In this document: positions 16,769 through 25,444 of the stretch, piece after piece
How positions within the stretch are numbered: the stretch's first letter is position 1
Layout: each line of letters opens with the position of its first letter
Origin: Corynebacterium maris DSM 45190
Lineage (GTDB): Bacteria > Actinomycetota > Actinomycetes > Mycobacteriales > Mycobacteriaceae
Length of the DNA: 64,000 nucleotides
Reading direction: 5' to 3'
Assembly: GCF_000442645.1 (NCBI RefSeq)
Contig: NC_021915.1
Coordinates: 1,240,001 to 1,304,000 of the forward strand
Translations under genes and position numbers: made by a program
The notes under the pieces: model-generated
What the model was told of the DNA's origin: nothing
Seen by the model: the letters and a program-made list of their open reading frames with translations, nothing else
Databases searched by the model: none

Positions 16769-18832
16769 GTGACTGAGCCGAATGATCTGACCGACCCCAC
16801 GCCCGCCGCAGCCGAACCGACCCCCGAGGTCCGCGGCCGCTGGGACGAGCTGGCGCAGGAAATCCGCCACCACCGCGACCTGTACTACAACGGCGCCCCG
16901 GAGATCCCCGACGCCGACTTCGACGCCCTCTTTCAGCGGCTGCTGGACCTGGAGGCCGACTACCCGGCGCTCGCCGTGCCGGACAGCCCCACCCAGGAAG
17001 TCGGTGCCCCCGCACTGGCGAGCAGCACCTTCGACAACGTCGAACACCTAGAACGCATGATGAGCCTGGACAACGTGTTCAGCCTCGAGGAGATGCGCGA
17101 CTGGCTGGCCCGCACCCCGGCCACGGCCTATCTGACCGAGCTGAAGGTCGACGGCGTCTCCATCGACCTGATCTACCGCAACGGCGCACTCGAGCGCGCG
17201 GCCACTCGCGGCGACGGACGCATCGGCGAGGACATCACCGCCAACGCGCGCGTCATCGACGACATTCCCCACCAACTGCACGGCGACGCCCCGGAACTCG
17301 TCGAAATCCGCGGCGAAGTGTTCATCCGCCCCGAGGACTTCCCGGCGCTGAATGAAGCGCGCATCGCCGCCGGCGGCAAACCCTTCGCCAACCCCCGCAA
17401 CACCGCCGCCGGCGGCCTGCGCCAGAAAAACCCCGACGACGTGAAGAAGCGCGGCCTGCGCTTCATCGCCCACGGCCTCGGAGCCCGCGAAGGCTTCGCG
17501 CCCGCCACCCAGCAGGAGGCCTACGAAGCAATGGCGGCCTGGGGGCTGCCGGTCTCCGAGTACACGCGCCGGGTGGAGACCGTCGACGAGATCATCGAGC
17601 GGGTCGAGTACTGGGAGCGCCACCGCCACGACGCCATCCATGAGATGGACGGCCTGGTGGTCAAAGTCGACGCGTTGTCCGAACAGCGCGGTTACGGCGC
17701 GACCTCGCGGGCCCCGCGGTGGGCGATCGCGTACAAGTACCCGCCGGAGGAGGTCACCACCGAGCTGCTGGACATCCAGGTCGGCGTCGGCCGCACCGGG
17801 CGGGTGACCCCGTTCGCGGTGATGACCCCGGTCTTCGTCGCGGGTTCGACGGTGTCGATGGCCACGCTGCACAACCAGACGGAGGTCGCGCGCAAGGGCG
17901 TGCTCATCGGCGACACCGTCGTCATCCGCAAGGCCGGCGAGATCATCCCTGAGGTGCTCGGTCCGGTGGCGGACAAACGCGACGGCACGGAACGCGAGTT
18001 CATCTTCCCGACGCTGTGCCCGTCCTGCGGCACGCGCCTGGCGCCGCAGAAGGAGGGCGACGCCGATTGGCGGTGCCCCAACACCCGCAGCTGTCCGGCG
18101 CAGCTGTCCGCGCGTCTGACGTATCTGGCCGGTCGCGGCGGCTTCGACATCGAGGCGCTGGGGGAGAAGGGCGCCCAGGACCTGATCCGTACCGGCATCC
18201 TCACCGACGAATCGCAGCTGTTCGATCTGACGGAGGAGAAGCTGACCGCCTCCGAGGTCTACACCACGACCACGGGCAAGGTGAACGCGGCCGGCAAGAA
18301 ATTGCTGGCGAACCTGGAGACCGCGCGGACCACGGACCTGTGGCGCGTGATCGTCGCGTTGTCCATCCGCCACGTCGGTCCCTCCGCGGCGCGCGCGCTG
18401 GCCGCCCGCTACCGGTCCTTGCCGGAGCTCATCGACGCCCCCGTCGAGGACCTGGCGGAGACCGACGGGGTGGGCGGGGTGATCGCCGAGAGCTTCAAGG
18501 AGTGGTTCACGGTGGAGTGGCACCGACACATCGTCGACGCGTGGGCCGCCGCCGGCGTGACGATGGTCGACGACGCCGCCGACCGTGCGGAACAGACCCT
18601 GGAGGGGCTGACCGTGGTGGTGACGGGCACGCTGGAGGGCTTCAACAGGGATGAGGCGAAAGAGGCGATCCTCTCCCGCGGAGGCAAGGCCTCCGGTTCC
18701 GTGTCGAAAAAGACCAGCTACGTCGTCGCCGGGGAGAACGCCGGGTCAAAGGAAACCAAGGCGCGCGACTTGGGCGTGCCGGTGTTGGACGAGGCGGGGT
18801 TCCTGCATCTGTTGGAGACCGGCGAGGCCTGA
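16769..18832 (+). CDS. ligA: NAD-dependent DNA ligase LigA
   Basis: A 687-residue essential ligase joining nicks in replication and repair. The domain order is complete: the Ia NAD-binding domain with HHRDLYY (about 34-40), the adenylation domain with nucleophile Lys126 in ELKVDG, the OB fold, a four-cysteine zinc finger (CPSCGTRL ... CPNTRSCPAQ), helix-hairpin-helix repeats with PSAARAL, and a C-terminal BRCT domain with VVTGTL and SYVVAGENAGSK. The start is GTG. TAGAAT ends 7 nt before it and there is no ribosome site, so the mRNA is probably leaderless. The ACT-domain gene is convergent with a 26-bp gap. Confidence 0.97.
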   Translation: MTEPNDLTDPTPAAAEPTPEVRGRWDELAQEIRHHRDLYYNGAPEIPDADFDALFQRLLDLEADYPALAVPDSPTQEVGAPALASSTFDNVEHLERMMSLDNVFSLEEMRDWLARTPATAYLTELKVDGVSIDLIYRNGALERAATRGDGRIGEDITANARVIDDIPHQLHGDAPELVEIRGEVFIRPEDFPALNEARIAAGGKPFANPRNTAAGGLRQKNPDDVKKRGLRFIAHGLGAREGFAPATQQEAYEAMAAWGLPVSEYTRRVETVDEIIERVEYWERHRHDAIHEMDGLVVKVDALSEQRGYGATSRAPRWAIAYKYPPEEVTTELLDIQVGVGRTGRVTPFAVMTPVFVAGSTVSMATLHNQTEVARKGVLIGDTVVIRKAGEIIPEVLGPVADKRDGTEREFIFPTLCPSCGTRLAPQKEGDADWRCPNTRSCPAQLSARLTYLAGRGGFDIEALGEKGAQDLIRTGILTDESQLFDLTEEKLTASEVYTTTTGKVNAAGKKLLANLETARTTDLWRVIVALSIRHVGPSAARALAARYRSLPELIDAPVEDLAETDGVGGVIAESFKEWFTVEWHRHIVDAWAAAGVTMVDDAADRAEQTLEGLTVVVTGTLEGFNRDEAKEAILSRGGKASGSVSKKTSYVVAGENAGSKETKARDLGVPVLDEAGFLHLLETGEA

Positions 18833-18858
18833 GGGCGAAAATCCCTCGGGCGAGGCGG

Positions 18859-19530
18859 CTAGGCTTTCGGGCGTACCAGCTCGCCGACGATGGAGCCCAG
18901 GGCGCCGAGGTGCTCGACTTCGCTGGCGAGGAAATCCGGGCCGCCGACGCGCGCCACGATCATGGTCATGTCGGTGCTGCGCAGCGGGGTAGCCACCAGG
19001 GTCGACTCCAAAACGCTCCAGGACTCGGGGATCCAGTCCTCGGAGTCGGGGTGCAGGATGCGGGCGTGGTCCACGTCGATGAGCTCGGGGGCGGTGCCGT
19101 CGTCGGAGGGGGCAGCCTGAGAGGCCGCGACGCGGCTGACCGGTGGCCCGGAACGCAGGATGATCGCCCAGGAAGCGGTCATGGAGGCCGGAATGACCTT
19201 GACCAGTTCCTCCAGGGCGCGGGCCTGGTTGTGGGAGGAGGCGGCCACGCGGGCGAGCATCTCGATCTGGCCGCGGCGGTCCACCCGGCCCGCAAAGGGG
19301 CGGATGGAATCGACGATGACGCCCGGCACGGTGTTCGCCGCGGTGATCAGCTCGTCGGCCATGCGGCCGGGCGGTAAGGTCACGACGATGTCGTCCATGA
19401 CGGTGTCATTGGGGGAGGTTTCGACGATGTCGACCGACTGGATGTTGCCGCCGACGGACCCGAAGGCTTGGGCGAGGGAGCCGAGCTGGCCGGGAGCGTC
19501 GGGGAGCATCACACGGATGAGGTACGACAT
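18859..19530 (-). CDS. ACT-domain regulatory protein
   Basis: A 223-residue cytosolic protein. The N-terminal ACT domain (about 1-75) begins SYLIRVMLPDAPGQLG, and a second alpha/beta region of unknown type follows. No catalytic motif is visible. ACT domains usually bind amino acids, so it may sense one, but neither ligand nor target can be read from sequence. It occupies the same position between ligA and gatC in C. glutamicum (recalled). A TATCAT -10 on this strand at 19591-19596 overlaps a TATGAT on the other strand, which would give a leader of about 54 nt with AGGAG inside it. Confidence 0.8.
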   Translation of the reverse strand: MSYLIRVMLPDAPGQLGSLAQAFGSVGGNIQSVDIVETSPNDTVMDDIVVTLPPGRMADELITAANTVPGVIVDSIRPFAGRVDRRGQIEMLARVAASSHNQARALEELVKVIPASMTASWAIILRSGPPVSRVAASQAAPSDDGTAPELIDVDHARILHPDSEDWIPESWSVLESTLVATPLRSTDMTMIVARVGGPDFLASEVEHLGALGSIVGELVRPKA

Positions 19531-19589
19531 GGGTCGGGGATCACGCTCCTGTGGCCGGTGATGTGGCCTAGACTGAATTCGATCTCATT

Positions 19590-19596
19590 TATGATA
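19590..19596. promoter_or_regulatory. Overlapping divergent -10 hexamers between ACT gene and gatC
   Basis: TATGAT (plus strand, 19590-19595) and TATCAT (minus strand, 19596-19591) occupy the same bases in the 186-bp divergent gap. A further TACCAT at 19671-19676 is a candidate -10 nearer to gatC. Confidence 0.4.
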
Positions 19597-19716
19597 GAAA
19601 CCACGTTAACGCATGCGCGCCTCGGGGTGCGCTAGTTGGACCGCAACATTCCGGCGGGGCGGGGGTGGCGTACCATGAACGCAGATAACCCACGATACGC
19701 GCAAAGGAATTTTCAC

Positions 19717-20016
19717 GTGCCTGAATTTTCGCGTGACCAGGTGTCACACCTGGCCAAGCTGTCCCGCCTGGCGCTCAGCGAGGATGAGCTGAAGCATTTC
19801 GCCAGCCAGATCGACGACATCATCGACACGGTGTCCACCGTGCGGAAAGTCGACGCCGACGGGGTGGAGCCGATGAGCCACCCGCACTCGATCATGACCG
19901 CCATGCGGGAGGACAAGGTCGTCAAGACCCTGACCGCCGAGCAGGCGCTCGATCAGGCGCCGTCCGTCGAGGAGCAGCGTTTCGCTGTCCCGCAGATTTT
20001 GGGGGAGCAGGACTAA
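19717..20016 (+). CDS. gatC: Asp-tRNA(Asn)/Glu-tRNA(Gln) amidotransferase subunit C
   Basis: A 99-residue small subunit of GatCAB that wraps around GatA and stabilises it. It begins with the SRDQVSHLAKLSRLAL helix and ends EEQRFAVPQIL, both typical. The start is taken as GTG 19717 because AAAGGA lies 8 nt upstream and homologues begin here; an in-frame ATG at 19678 would add 13 unsupported residues. gatA begins 4 nt after its stop, so the two are translationally linked. Confidence 0.94.
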   Translation: MPEFSRDQVSHLAKLSRLALSEDELKHFASQIDDIIDTVSTVRKVDADGVEPMSHPHSIMTAMREDKVVKTLTAEQALDQAPSVEEQRFAVPQILGEQD

Positions 20017-20019
20017 ACC

Positions 20020-21507
20020 ATGACGAAGCACATTGTCCCGGAATCCGGTCTGACGTCGCTGACCGCCGCTGAACTGGCGGAGAAGATCCACTCCCGCGAG
20101 GTCACCTCCCGCGAGGTCGTCCAGGCGCACCTGGACCGCATCGCGGAGGTCGACGGCGACCTCAACGCCTTCCTGTACGTGGGGGCGGAGCAGGCGCTGG
20201 CCACCGCCGAGGCCGTCGACGCGGCCCTCGACGCCGGTGAGCAACCGGCCTCCCCGCTGGCGGGCGTGCCGGTGGCGTTGAAGGACCTGTTCACCACCAC
20301 GGACGCGCCGACCACGGCCGCCTCCAAGATGCTCGAAGGCTGGACCAGCCCGTACGACGCCACGGTCACCCTCAAGTTGCGCGAGGCCGGCATCCCGATC
20401 CTGGGCAAGACCAACCTGGACGAGTTTGCCATGGGCTCCTCGACGGAAAACTCCGCCTTCGGCCCGACCCGCAACCCCTATGACCTGGAGCGCACGCCGG
20501 GCGGTTCCGGCGGCGGCACCTCTGCGGCGTTGGCCGCCGGGATGGCTCCGCTGGGCATCGGCACGGACACGGGCGGCTCGATCCGCCAGCCGGCCGCGTT
20601 GACCAACACCGTCGGCGTGAAGCCGACCTACGGCACCATTTCCCGCTACGGCGTGATCGCCGCGGCCTCCTCCCTGGACCAGGGCGGCCCGACCGCACGC
20701 ACCGTGCTGGACACCGCGCTGCTGCACCAGCTGATCGCCGGGCCGGACGAGTTCGACGCCACCAGCGTCGACGTCGAGGTCCCGGACCTGGTGGCCGCCG
20801 CCAAGAAGGGCGCCGACGGCGACCTGAAGGGCGTGCGCGTCGGACGCATCAAGCAGTTCGACCGTGATGGCTGGCAGGACGGCGTCATGGAGCGCTACCA
20901 TGCCGCGCTCGACCAGCTCGTCGCCCAGGGCGCCGAGATCGTCGACGTGGACTGCCCGCACTTCGACGACGCGTTGGCGGCGTATTACCTGATCATGCCC
21001 AGCGAGGTTTCCTCCAACATGGCCCGTTTCGACGGCATGCGTTACGGTCTGCGCGTCGGCGACGACGGCACCCGTTCCGCGGACGAGGTCATGGCCATGT
21101 CGCGTGCGGAGGGTTTCGGCCCCGAGGTCAAGCGCCGCATCATCCTGGGCACCTACGCCCTGTCGGTCGGCTACTACGACGCCTACTACCTGCAGGCGCA
21201 GCGCGTGCGTACGCTGGTGGCGCAGGACTTCGCCACGGCCTTCGAGTCCGTCGACGTGCTGGTTTCCCCGACGACCCCGACCACGGCCTTCAAGCTGGGC
21301 GAGAAGAACGACGACCCGCTGGAGATGTACAACTTCGACCTGTGCACCCTGCCGCTGAACCTGGCGGGCCTGTGCGGCATGTCCGTGCCCAACGGTTTCG
21401 CCGCCGACGACAACTTGCCCGTCGGTCTGCAGATCATGGCGCCGGCGTTCAAGGACGACCGTCTTTACCACGTGGGCGCGGCCTTCGAGGCCGGCCAGAA
21501 GAAGTAG
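20020..21507 (+). CDS. gatA: Asp-tRNA(Asn)/Glu-tRNA(Gln) amidotransferase subunit A
   Basis: A 495-residue amidase-signature subunit that frees ammonia from glutamine for amidation of mischarged tRNAs. The catalytic triad is Lys88 (VALKDLF), cis-Ser163 (GGSGGGTS) and nucleophile Ser187 (TGGSIRQPA), with the normal 75- and 24-residue spacings. The final region LPVGLQIMAP is also diagnostic. The gatCA operon is closed by a strong terminator 17 nt after the stop. The third subunit gene, gatB, lies about 14 kb downstream. Confidence 0.97.
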   Translation: MTKHIVPESGLTSLTAAELAEKIHSREVTSREVVQAHLDRIAEVDGDLNAFLYVGAEQALATAEAVDAALDAGEQPASPLAGVPVALKDLFTTTDAPTTAASKMLEGWTSPYDATVTLKLREAGIPILGKTNLDEFAMGSSTENSAFGPTRNPYDLERTPGGSGGGTSAALAAGMAPLGIGTDTGGSIRQPAALTNTVGVKPTYGTISRYGVIAAASSLDQGGPTARTVLDTALLHQLIAGPDEFDATSVDVEVPDLVAAAKKGADGDLKGVRVGRIKQFDRDGWQDGVMERYHAALDQLVAQGAEIVDVDCPHFDDALAAYYLIMPSEVSSNMARFDGMRYGLRVGDDGTRSADEVMAMSRAEGFGPEVKRRIILGTYALSVGYYDAYYLQAQRVRTLVAQDFATAFESVDVLVSPTTPTTAFKLGEKNDDPLEMYNFDLCTLPLNLAGLCGMSVPNGFAADDNLPVGLQIMAPAFKDDRLYHVGAAFEAGQKK

Positions 21508-21523
21508 AGAACTTACGGTTCAC

Positions 21524-21567
21524 CCGCCCGGGAAGGTCGCTGACGGCGTCCGTCCCGGGCGGTTTTT
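21524..21567 (+). terminator. Rho-independent terminator of gatCA
   Basis: A perfect 10-bp stem (CCGCCCGGGA with TCCCGGGCGG) and 19-nt loop, followed immediately by TTTTT. Confidence 0.92.
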
Positions 21568-21606
21568 CGTGTGCTGACAACGGGCGCGCGAGAAGATGAG
21601 CGTTCT

Positions 21607-21633
21607 TTCACGCTTGTTTCACTGCGGCTTCAC
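21607..21633 (+). repeat. Three TTCAC direct repeats spaced 11 bp
   Basis: TTCAC starts at 21607, 21618 and 21629, one helical turn apart. They lie about 80 bp before the P-loop gene start and just after the gatA terminator. The spacing is that of a multi-site activator target; the binder is unknown. Confidence 0.45.
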
Positions 21634-21711
21634 GCACGGTCCGGAAGATGGAAGCAGTCACCGAGCGACCACGTCGTCTCCTTTGCCCATTGTCCGGAAG
21701 GAACTTCCCCC

Positions 21712-22842
21712 ATGACCGCCACTCTCACCGCCCCCGCACCGGCCGAACTGCTCCCCGCCGCGGCCGCCCGGGGCCCGCGTCGCCTGCTGCCGCTGCCGCG
21801 GCGCCTGCAGTTTTCCTACACGACCCGTTTCGTCTCCGGGGAGGTGGACCGGTGCGCGGGCGACTACGCTCTGCTCGCCGGTGCGGACGTCGTCCCGCGG
21901 GCCGGTGACGTGGTCGTCGCCCGTGTCGCGGAGATCGTCAACCATAAACGCGTCGAGACGGAGACCTCCCGCAAGGCGATCCTGTATCCCGGCGCGCTCA
22001 TCGTGCTGGCCTACGGTCACCGCTATGCCGCCGACCAGTTCCTCGCGCATGTGCCGGAGTCCTTGGATCACTGTCATCTGGTGGCCGCGGGCGGCGTCGC
22101 GGGCACGGTCACCGAGTGGCACTCCAAGATCATCGGCCCGACGGTCATTGAGCCGCTCGGCTTGCTGGTCCGCGGCGAGACGGCGGTTAACCTGCTTGAC
22201 GACGCCCCGCACGTCAACGCCCCGGTCACGGCCGCGCCCGCCGCGTCGAGCTCGCGGCCAGAGATCATCGCCGTGCTGGGAACCTCCATGAACTCCGGCA
22301 AATCCACCGTCATGAGCTGCCTGATCAACGGGCTGAGCGCCGCGGGGCGCACCGTCGGCGCCGGCAAGATCACCGGCACCGGCGCGGGCAACGACCGGAT
22401 GCACTACCACGACGCCGGCGCGAACGAGGTCATCGATTTCACCGACTTCGGCTACGCCACCACCTTTCGGCAGGACTTCGAGTCCGTCCGGGCGTTGACG
22501 GTCAACATGATCGAAGCGCTCTCCCACGGCAACGACACCGTGCTCGTGGAGATCGCCGACGGCGTCTACCAGGAGGAAACCTTCCGGCTGCTGCGCGACG
22601 AACTCTTCCAGGGCTGCGTGGACACGGTCGTCTTCGCGGCCGTCGACGCCCTCGGAGCCCGGGCCGGGGTCCAGGCACTGCAGGACGCCGGGCTTGAGGT
22701 CGGTTGCGCCTCCGGGGTGATGACGTCTTCTCCGCTGGCCGCCCGGGAAGCCGAGGAGGTGCTGGGGCGACTGGGGGTGCCGGTTATCGGCACCTTCGAT
22801 CTGACGGACCCGGCTGTGGCCGCCGGTCTGTCGGTGCGCTAA
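21712..22842 (+). CDS. P-loop NTPase of unknown function, DTBS/CobQ/DUF1611-like
   Basis: A 376-residue soluble protein. The N-terminal half (about 1-185) is of unrecognised fold. The C-terminal half has a Walker A-like GTSMNSGKST at residues 190-199, followed by a GKITGTGAGND segment and a VLVEIADG strand suited to magnesium binding. This pattern resembles the dethiobiotin synthetase / cobyric acid synthase / DUF1611 group, but I cannot assign a reaction. ATG follows AAGGA. The next gene starts 2 nt after its stop, so it is coupled to the ABC-exporter-like protein. It is absent from the recalled C. glutamicum gene order. Confidence 0.75.
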   Translation: MTATLTAPAPAELLPAAAARGPRRLLPLPRRLQFSYTTRFVSGEVDRCAGDYALLAGADVVPRAGDVVVARVAEIVNHKRVETETSRKAILYPGALIVLAYGHRYAADQFLAHVPESLDHCHLVAAGGVAGTVTEWHSKIIGPTVIEPLGLLVRGETAVNLLDDAPHVNAPVTAAPAASSSRPEIIAVLGTSMNSGKSTVMSCLINGLSAAGRTVGAGKITGTGAGNDRMHYHDAGANEVIDFTDFGYATTFRQDFESVRALTVNMIEALSHGNDTVLVEIADGVYQEETFRLLRDELFQGCVDTVVFAAVDALGARAGVQALQDAGLEVGCASGVMTSSPLAAREAEEVLGRLGVPVIGTFDLTDPAVAAGLSVR

Positions 22843-22844
22843 CC

Positions 22845-24512
22845 GTGGCCGCCGAAAAGATGCCGGCCGTCTGGGCGGGGCGGCGGCGCCTGTCGTTGAC
22901 GGGGCTCGGGGTGTTGGGGGCGGTGCAGGCGGCGTTGGCGCTGCTGATGGCCGCGACCGTCGCCGCACTGTTGTCCCCGGAGATCCACAGCGACCGCTGG
23001 GACATGGCGGTGCTGGCGGCGTCCGCGGGCGGGCTGGGGCTGGCGCGGTGGATGGAGCGGGTGCTGGCGGAGCAGACCGGCCAGGATTACGTCTTCGAAC
23101 AGCGCCGCCGGCTGGTGGCCGCGGCCGTGGCGGCCCCGGGGTATGCGGGTTCGCTGGGGGTGACGGTCACGCGCGCCAGCAACGACTTGTCGGCGGTGCG
23201 CAATTGGGTGGCGGCGGGCATCGTTCCGCTGGTCACCGGCGTGCCGTTGATCGCCATTGTGCTGGCTGCGCTGCTGGCCGGGAATTGGCGGGTCGGTCTG
23301 GCCGTGGCCGTGCCGCTGGCCGCGGTGGCGGCGGTGCTTCCGCTGTTGGCGAAAGTGACTCTGCGCCGCGCGCGTGCCCTGCGTAAGCGGCGCGGCCGGT
23401 TGTCGGCGCACATCGCGGACACGGTGGTGGCGGGCGAGTCGGTCCGGCAGGCGGGCGCGGTGGCCCGGGAACTCAATGCCCTTGACCGTGCGTCGGGCCG
23501 GGTCGTCGACGCCGCCGTCGACCGGGCGTGGGTGGCGGGGCTCATGCGCGCGCTGACCGCCACGGCGGCGACCTCCTGCACCGTGGCGGTCGTGCTGGCG
23601 TCGGCGGCGGGAATGGCGGACGCGTCGCAGGTGGCCTCGACGTTGACCCTGCTGGGGGTGCTGGCCGCTCCGGTCACTGAGGTGGGCCGGGTGGTGGAAT
23701 ACCGGCAGAACTACCGCGCCGCGGCCCGTATCCTCGCGCCGCTGCTGCATCAGGCGGAGCAATTGAAGGAGGCGGAACGCGAACGCGCCCGCCGGTGGCG
23801 CGAACAGCACCCTGGAAAGTTGTCTGTGGGCGGCCACGACCGTCCCCGGGGTGTGCGCATCGCCGGGTTGAAGGTCGACGGGGCGGCGGTGGCTGAGCTC
23901 GTGGCCCGTCCCGGCGCTCGGCTGCATGTCACGGCGAGGGACCCGCATCGGGTCCGTTCCGTGCTGCGGGAGTGCGGGGCGGTGCGCGCGGCGGGGGTGA
24001 TCGTCGTCGACGGCTACGACTACGGTGTGGCCCCGGACAAGGTGCGCCGCGCCCTGGCGGGCGTCGCTTCGGCGCATGCGCCCGTGGAGCGCGGGAGCGT
24101 GGGACGTTTGCTCAGCTACCGGGTGCCGGACGCGCCGGAGGCGGCGCGTCGCCGGGCGTTGCACCGGGTGGGGCTGGGGGAGAAGGCGGACGCCGACGGT
24201 ACAGGGCTGCGTCGGCAGCTGAAAAACGGCGGCCGGCCCTGGTCCGTGCGGGAGGTGACGCTGCTCAAAATCGCCCGCGCGATGCTGGGGGATCCGCCGT
24301 TGCTGATGCTGGACGGCGTCGACGACGCCTTGGACGACGCTGATGCGGCGCGGATCAAGGGGTTGCTCGCCGAGTATCCGGGTGTGGTGGTGCTGGCATC
24401 CGCGCGGCCGGAGCGGCTCGTCGACGAGTACTCTGAGTGGTGCGTGGACTCCGGCGGGGAAGGCCCCGTTCCGGACGCCCCTTTCTTTCCTGCACATAAA
24501 AGGATAGCCTAA
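22845..24512 (+). CDS. ABC exporter-like protein with degenerate ATPase domain
   Basis: A 555-residue fused transmembrane plus nucleotide-binding-like protein. The first 300 residues contain about six hydrophobic segments and the layout of an ABC exporter half. The C-terminal region keeps a Walker B-like LLMLDGVDDAL (near 485-495) and an LLKIARAMLGDPP helix. It has no GxxGxGKS Walker A at the expected place, a signature replaced by PWSVRE, and no DE catalytic pair in Walker B. It is unlikely to hydrolyse ATP by itself. The start is GTG 2 nt after the P-loop gene. That neighbour carries an intact P-loop, so the two may act together, which is speculative. Its last codons lie inside a DtxR box. 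Confidence 0.75.
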   Translation: MAAEKMPAVWAGRRRLSLTGLGVLGAVQAALALLMAATVAALLSPEIHSDRWDMAVLAASAGGLGLARWMERVLAEQTGQDYVFEQRRRLVAAAVAAPGYAGSLGVTVTRASNDLSAVRNWVAAGIVPLVTGVPLIAIVLAALLAGNWRVGLAVAVPLAAVAAVLPLLAKVTLRRARALRKRRGRLSAHIADTVVAGESVRQAGAVARELNALDRASGRVVDAAVDRAWVAGLMRALTATAATSCTVAVVLASAAGMADASQVASTLTLLGVLAAPVTEVGRVVEYRQNYRAAARILAPLLHQAEQLKEAERERARRWREQHPGKLSVGGHDRPRGVRIAGLKVDGAAVAELVARPGARLHVTARDPHRVRSVLRECGAVRAAGVIVVDGYDYGVAPDKVRRALAGVASAHAPVERGSVGRLLSYRVPDAPEAARRRALHRVGLGEKADADGTGLRRQLKNGGRPWSVREVTLLKIARAMLGDPPLLMLDGVDDALDDADAARIKGLLAEYPGVVVLASARPERLVDEYSEWCVDSGGEGPVPDAPFFPAHKRIA

Positions 24513-24517
24513 CCTTA
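24499..24517 (+). promoter_or_regulatory. DtxR/IdeR iron box upstream of the siderophore-interacting protein
   Basis: AAAGGATAGCCTAACCTTA matches the 19-bp DtxR palindrome TTAGGTTAGCCTAACCTAA at 15 positions, including the whole AGCCTAACCT core. It overlaps the stop codon of the upstream ABC-like gene and precedes the SIP start by about 90 bp. Iron-loaded DtxR is expected to repress here. Confidence 0.82.
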
Positions 24518-24603
24518 AAGAGTGAAAGTTTAAGTGTTGTCGCGTCCCCGTGACCATCCCGGCGATACCGCACGACACGCAGGAGAAAGGACCCCCACCC
24601 ACC

Positions 24604-25440
24604 GTGACCAAGCCGAAGAGACCCGCCCGCCCCGCACATGAGGCGACCGTGACCGGTCGTTACCAGCTCAGCCCGAACATGGTGCGGCTGAGCCTCAACG
24701 CCCCCGCCTTAATCGGCCGGGAGCTGGAGCACACCGACCACTACATCAAACTGCTCTTTGTGCCGGAAGGCGCCGACTACGCCTGGCCCTACGACCTGCC
24801 CACGATCCGGGAAACCAAGCCGCGCGCGGAACATCCCGTCATGCGCACCTACACCTTCCGCAGGGTCGACACCGCCACCGGCGAATTCGAGCTGGACTTC
24901 GTGATCCACGGCGACGCCGGCCTGGCCGCCCCCTGGGCCCGTGACGCCGAGGTAGGGGAGAAGATCGGTTTCTCCGGACCCGGCGGCGCCTGGCACCCCG
25001 AAGCCGAGTACGAGCACTTCGTCCTCGCCGGCGACGAATCCGCCGGCCCGGCCATCGCCGCCGCGATCGAGACGCTCCCGGAAGGCACCACGGCCTCCGC
25101 CTACGTGGAAGTCGACGGCCCCGAAGAAGAATTCGAGATGCCCCAGCACGACGCCGTCGAGCTGACCTGGGTGCACCGTTCCGACGACGTCGCCGGCTCC
25201 GCCCTCAGCGACGCCGTGCGCGCCGCCGGTTACCCGGAGAAAAAGACGTCCTGGTTCATCCACGGCGTCGCCGAGATGATCAAGGAGATGCGCCGCTTCC
25301 TGTTCATCGAGGGGGAGGTGGCCAAGGCCGACGTGTCCATCTCCGGCTACTGGCGCCTCGGCATGACCGAGGACCAGTGGCAGGCCTCCAAGCAGGAGTT
25401 CAACGCCGAGATCGAACAGGACGAAGCCGCCGCGAGCTAA
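24604..25440 (+). CDS. Siderophore-interacting FAD/NAD(P)H reductase
   Basis: A 278-residue member of the SIP family (FAD_binding_9 plus SIP domain), which reduces ferric siderophores to release iron in the cytosol. The FAD-binding RTYTFRRVD motif, the GPGG turn (FSGPGGAW) and the C-terminal SISGYWRLGMTEDQW signature are present. The GTG at 24604 is preferred because an AGGAGAAAGGA tract lies before it; GTG 24550 would add 18 residues. Control by the DtxR box fits an iron-starvation gene. The homologue follows gatA in C. glutamicum (recalled), so the two genes between them here look inserted. Confidence 0.92.
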   Translation: MTKPKRPARPAHEATVTGRYQLSPNMVRLSLNAPALIGRELEHTDHYIKLLFVPEGADYAWPYDLPTIRETKPRAEHPVMRTYTFRRVDTATGEFELDFVIHGDAGLAAPWARDAEVGEKIGFSGPGGAWHPEAEYEHFVLAGDESAGPAIAAAIETLPEGTTASAYVEVDGPEEEFEMPQHDAVELTWVHRSDDVAGSALSDAVRAAGYPEKKTSWFIHGVAEMIKEMRRFLFIEGEVAKADVSISGYWRLGMTEDQWQASKQEFNAEIEQDEAAAS

Positions 25441-25444
25441 GCGC

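Noticed and set aside
23821..24512. Active ABC ATPase domain in the 22.8-kb gene
   Set aside because: No Walker A, altered signature and no catalytic glutamate; the domain is described as degenerate instead.
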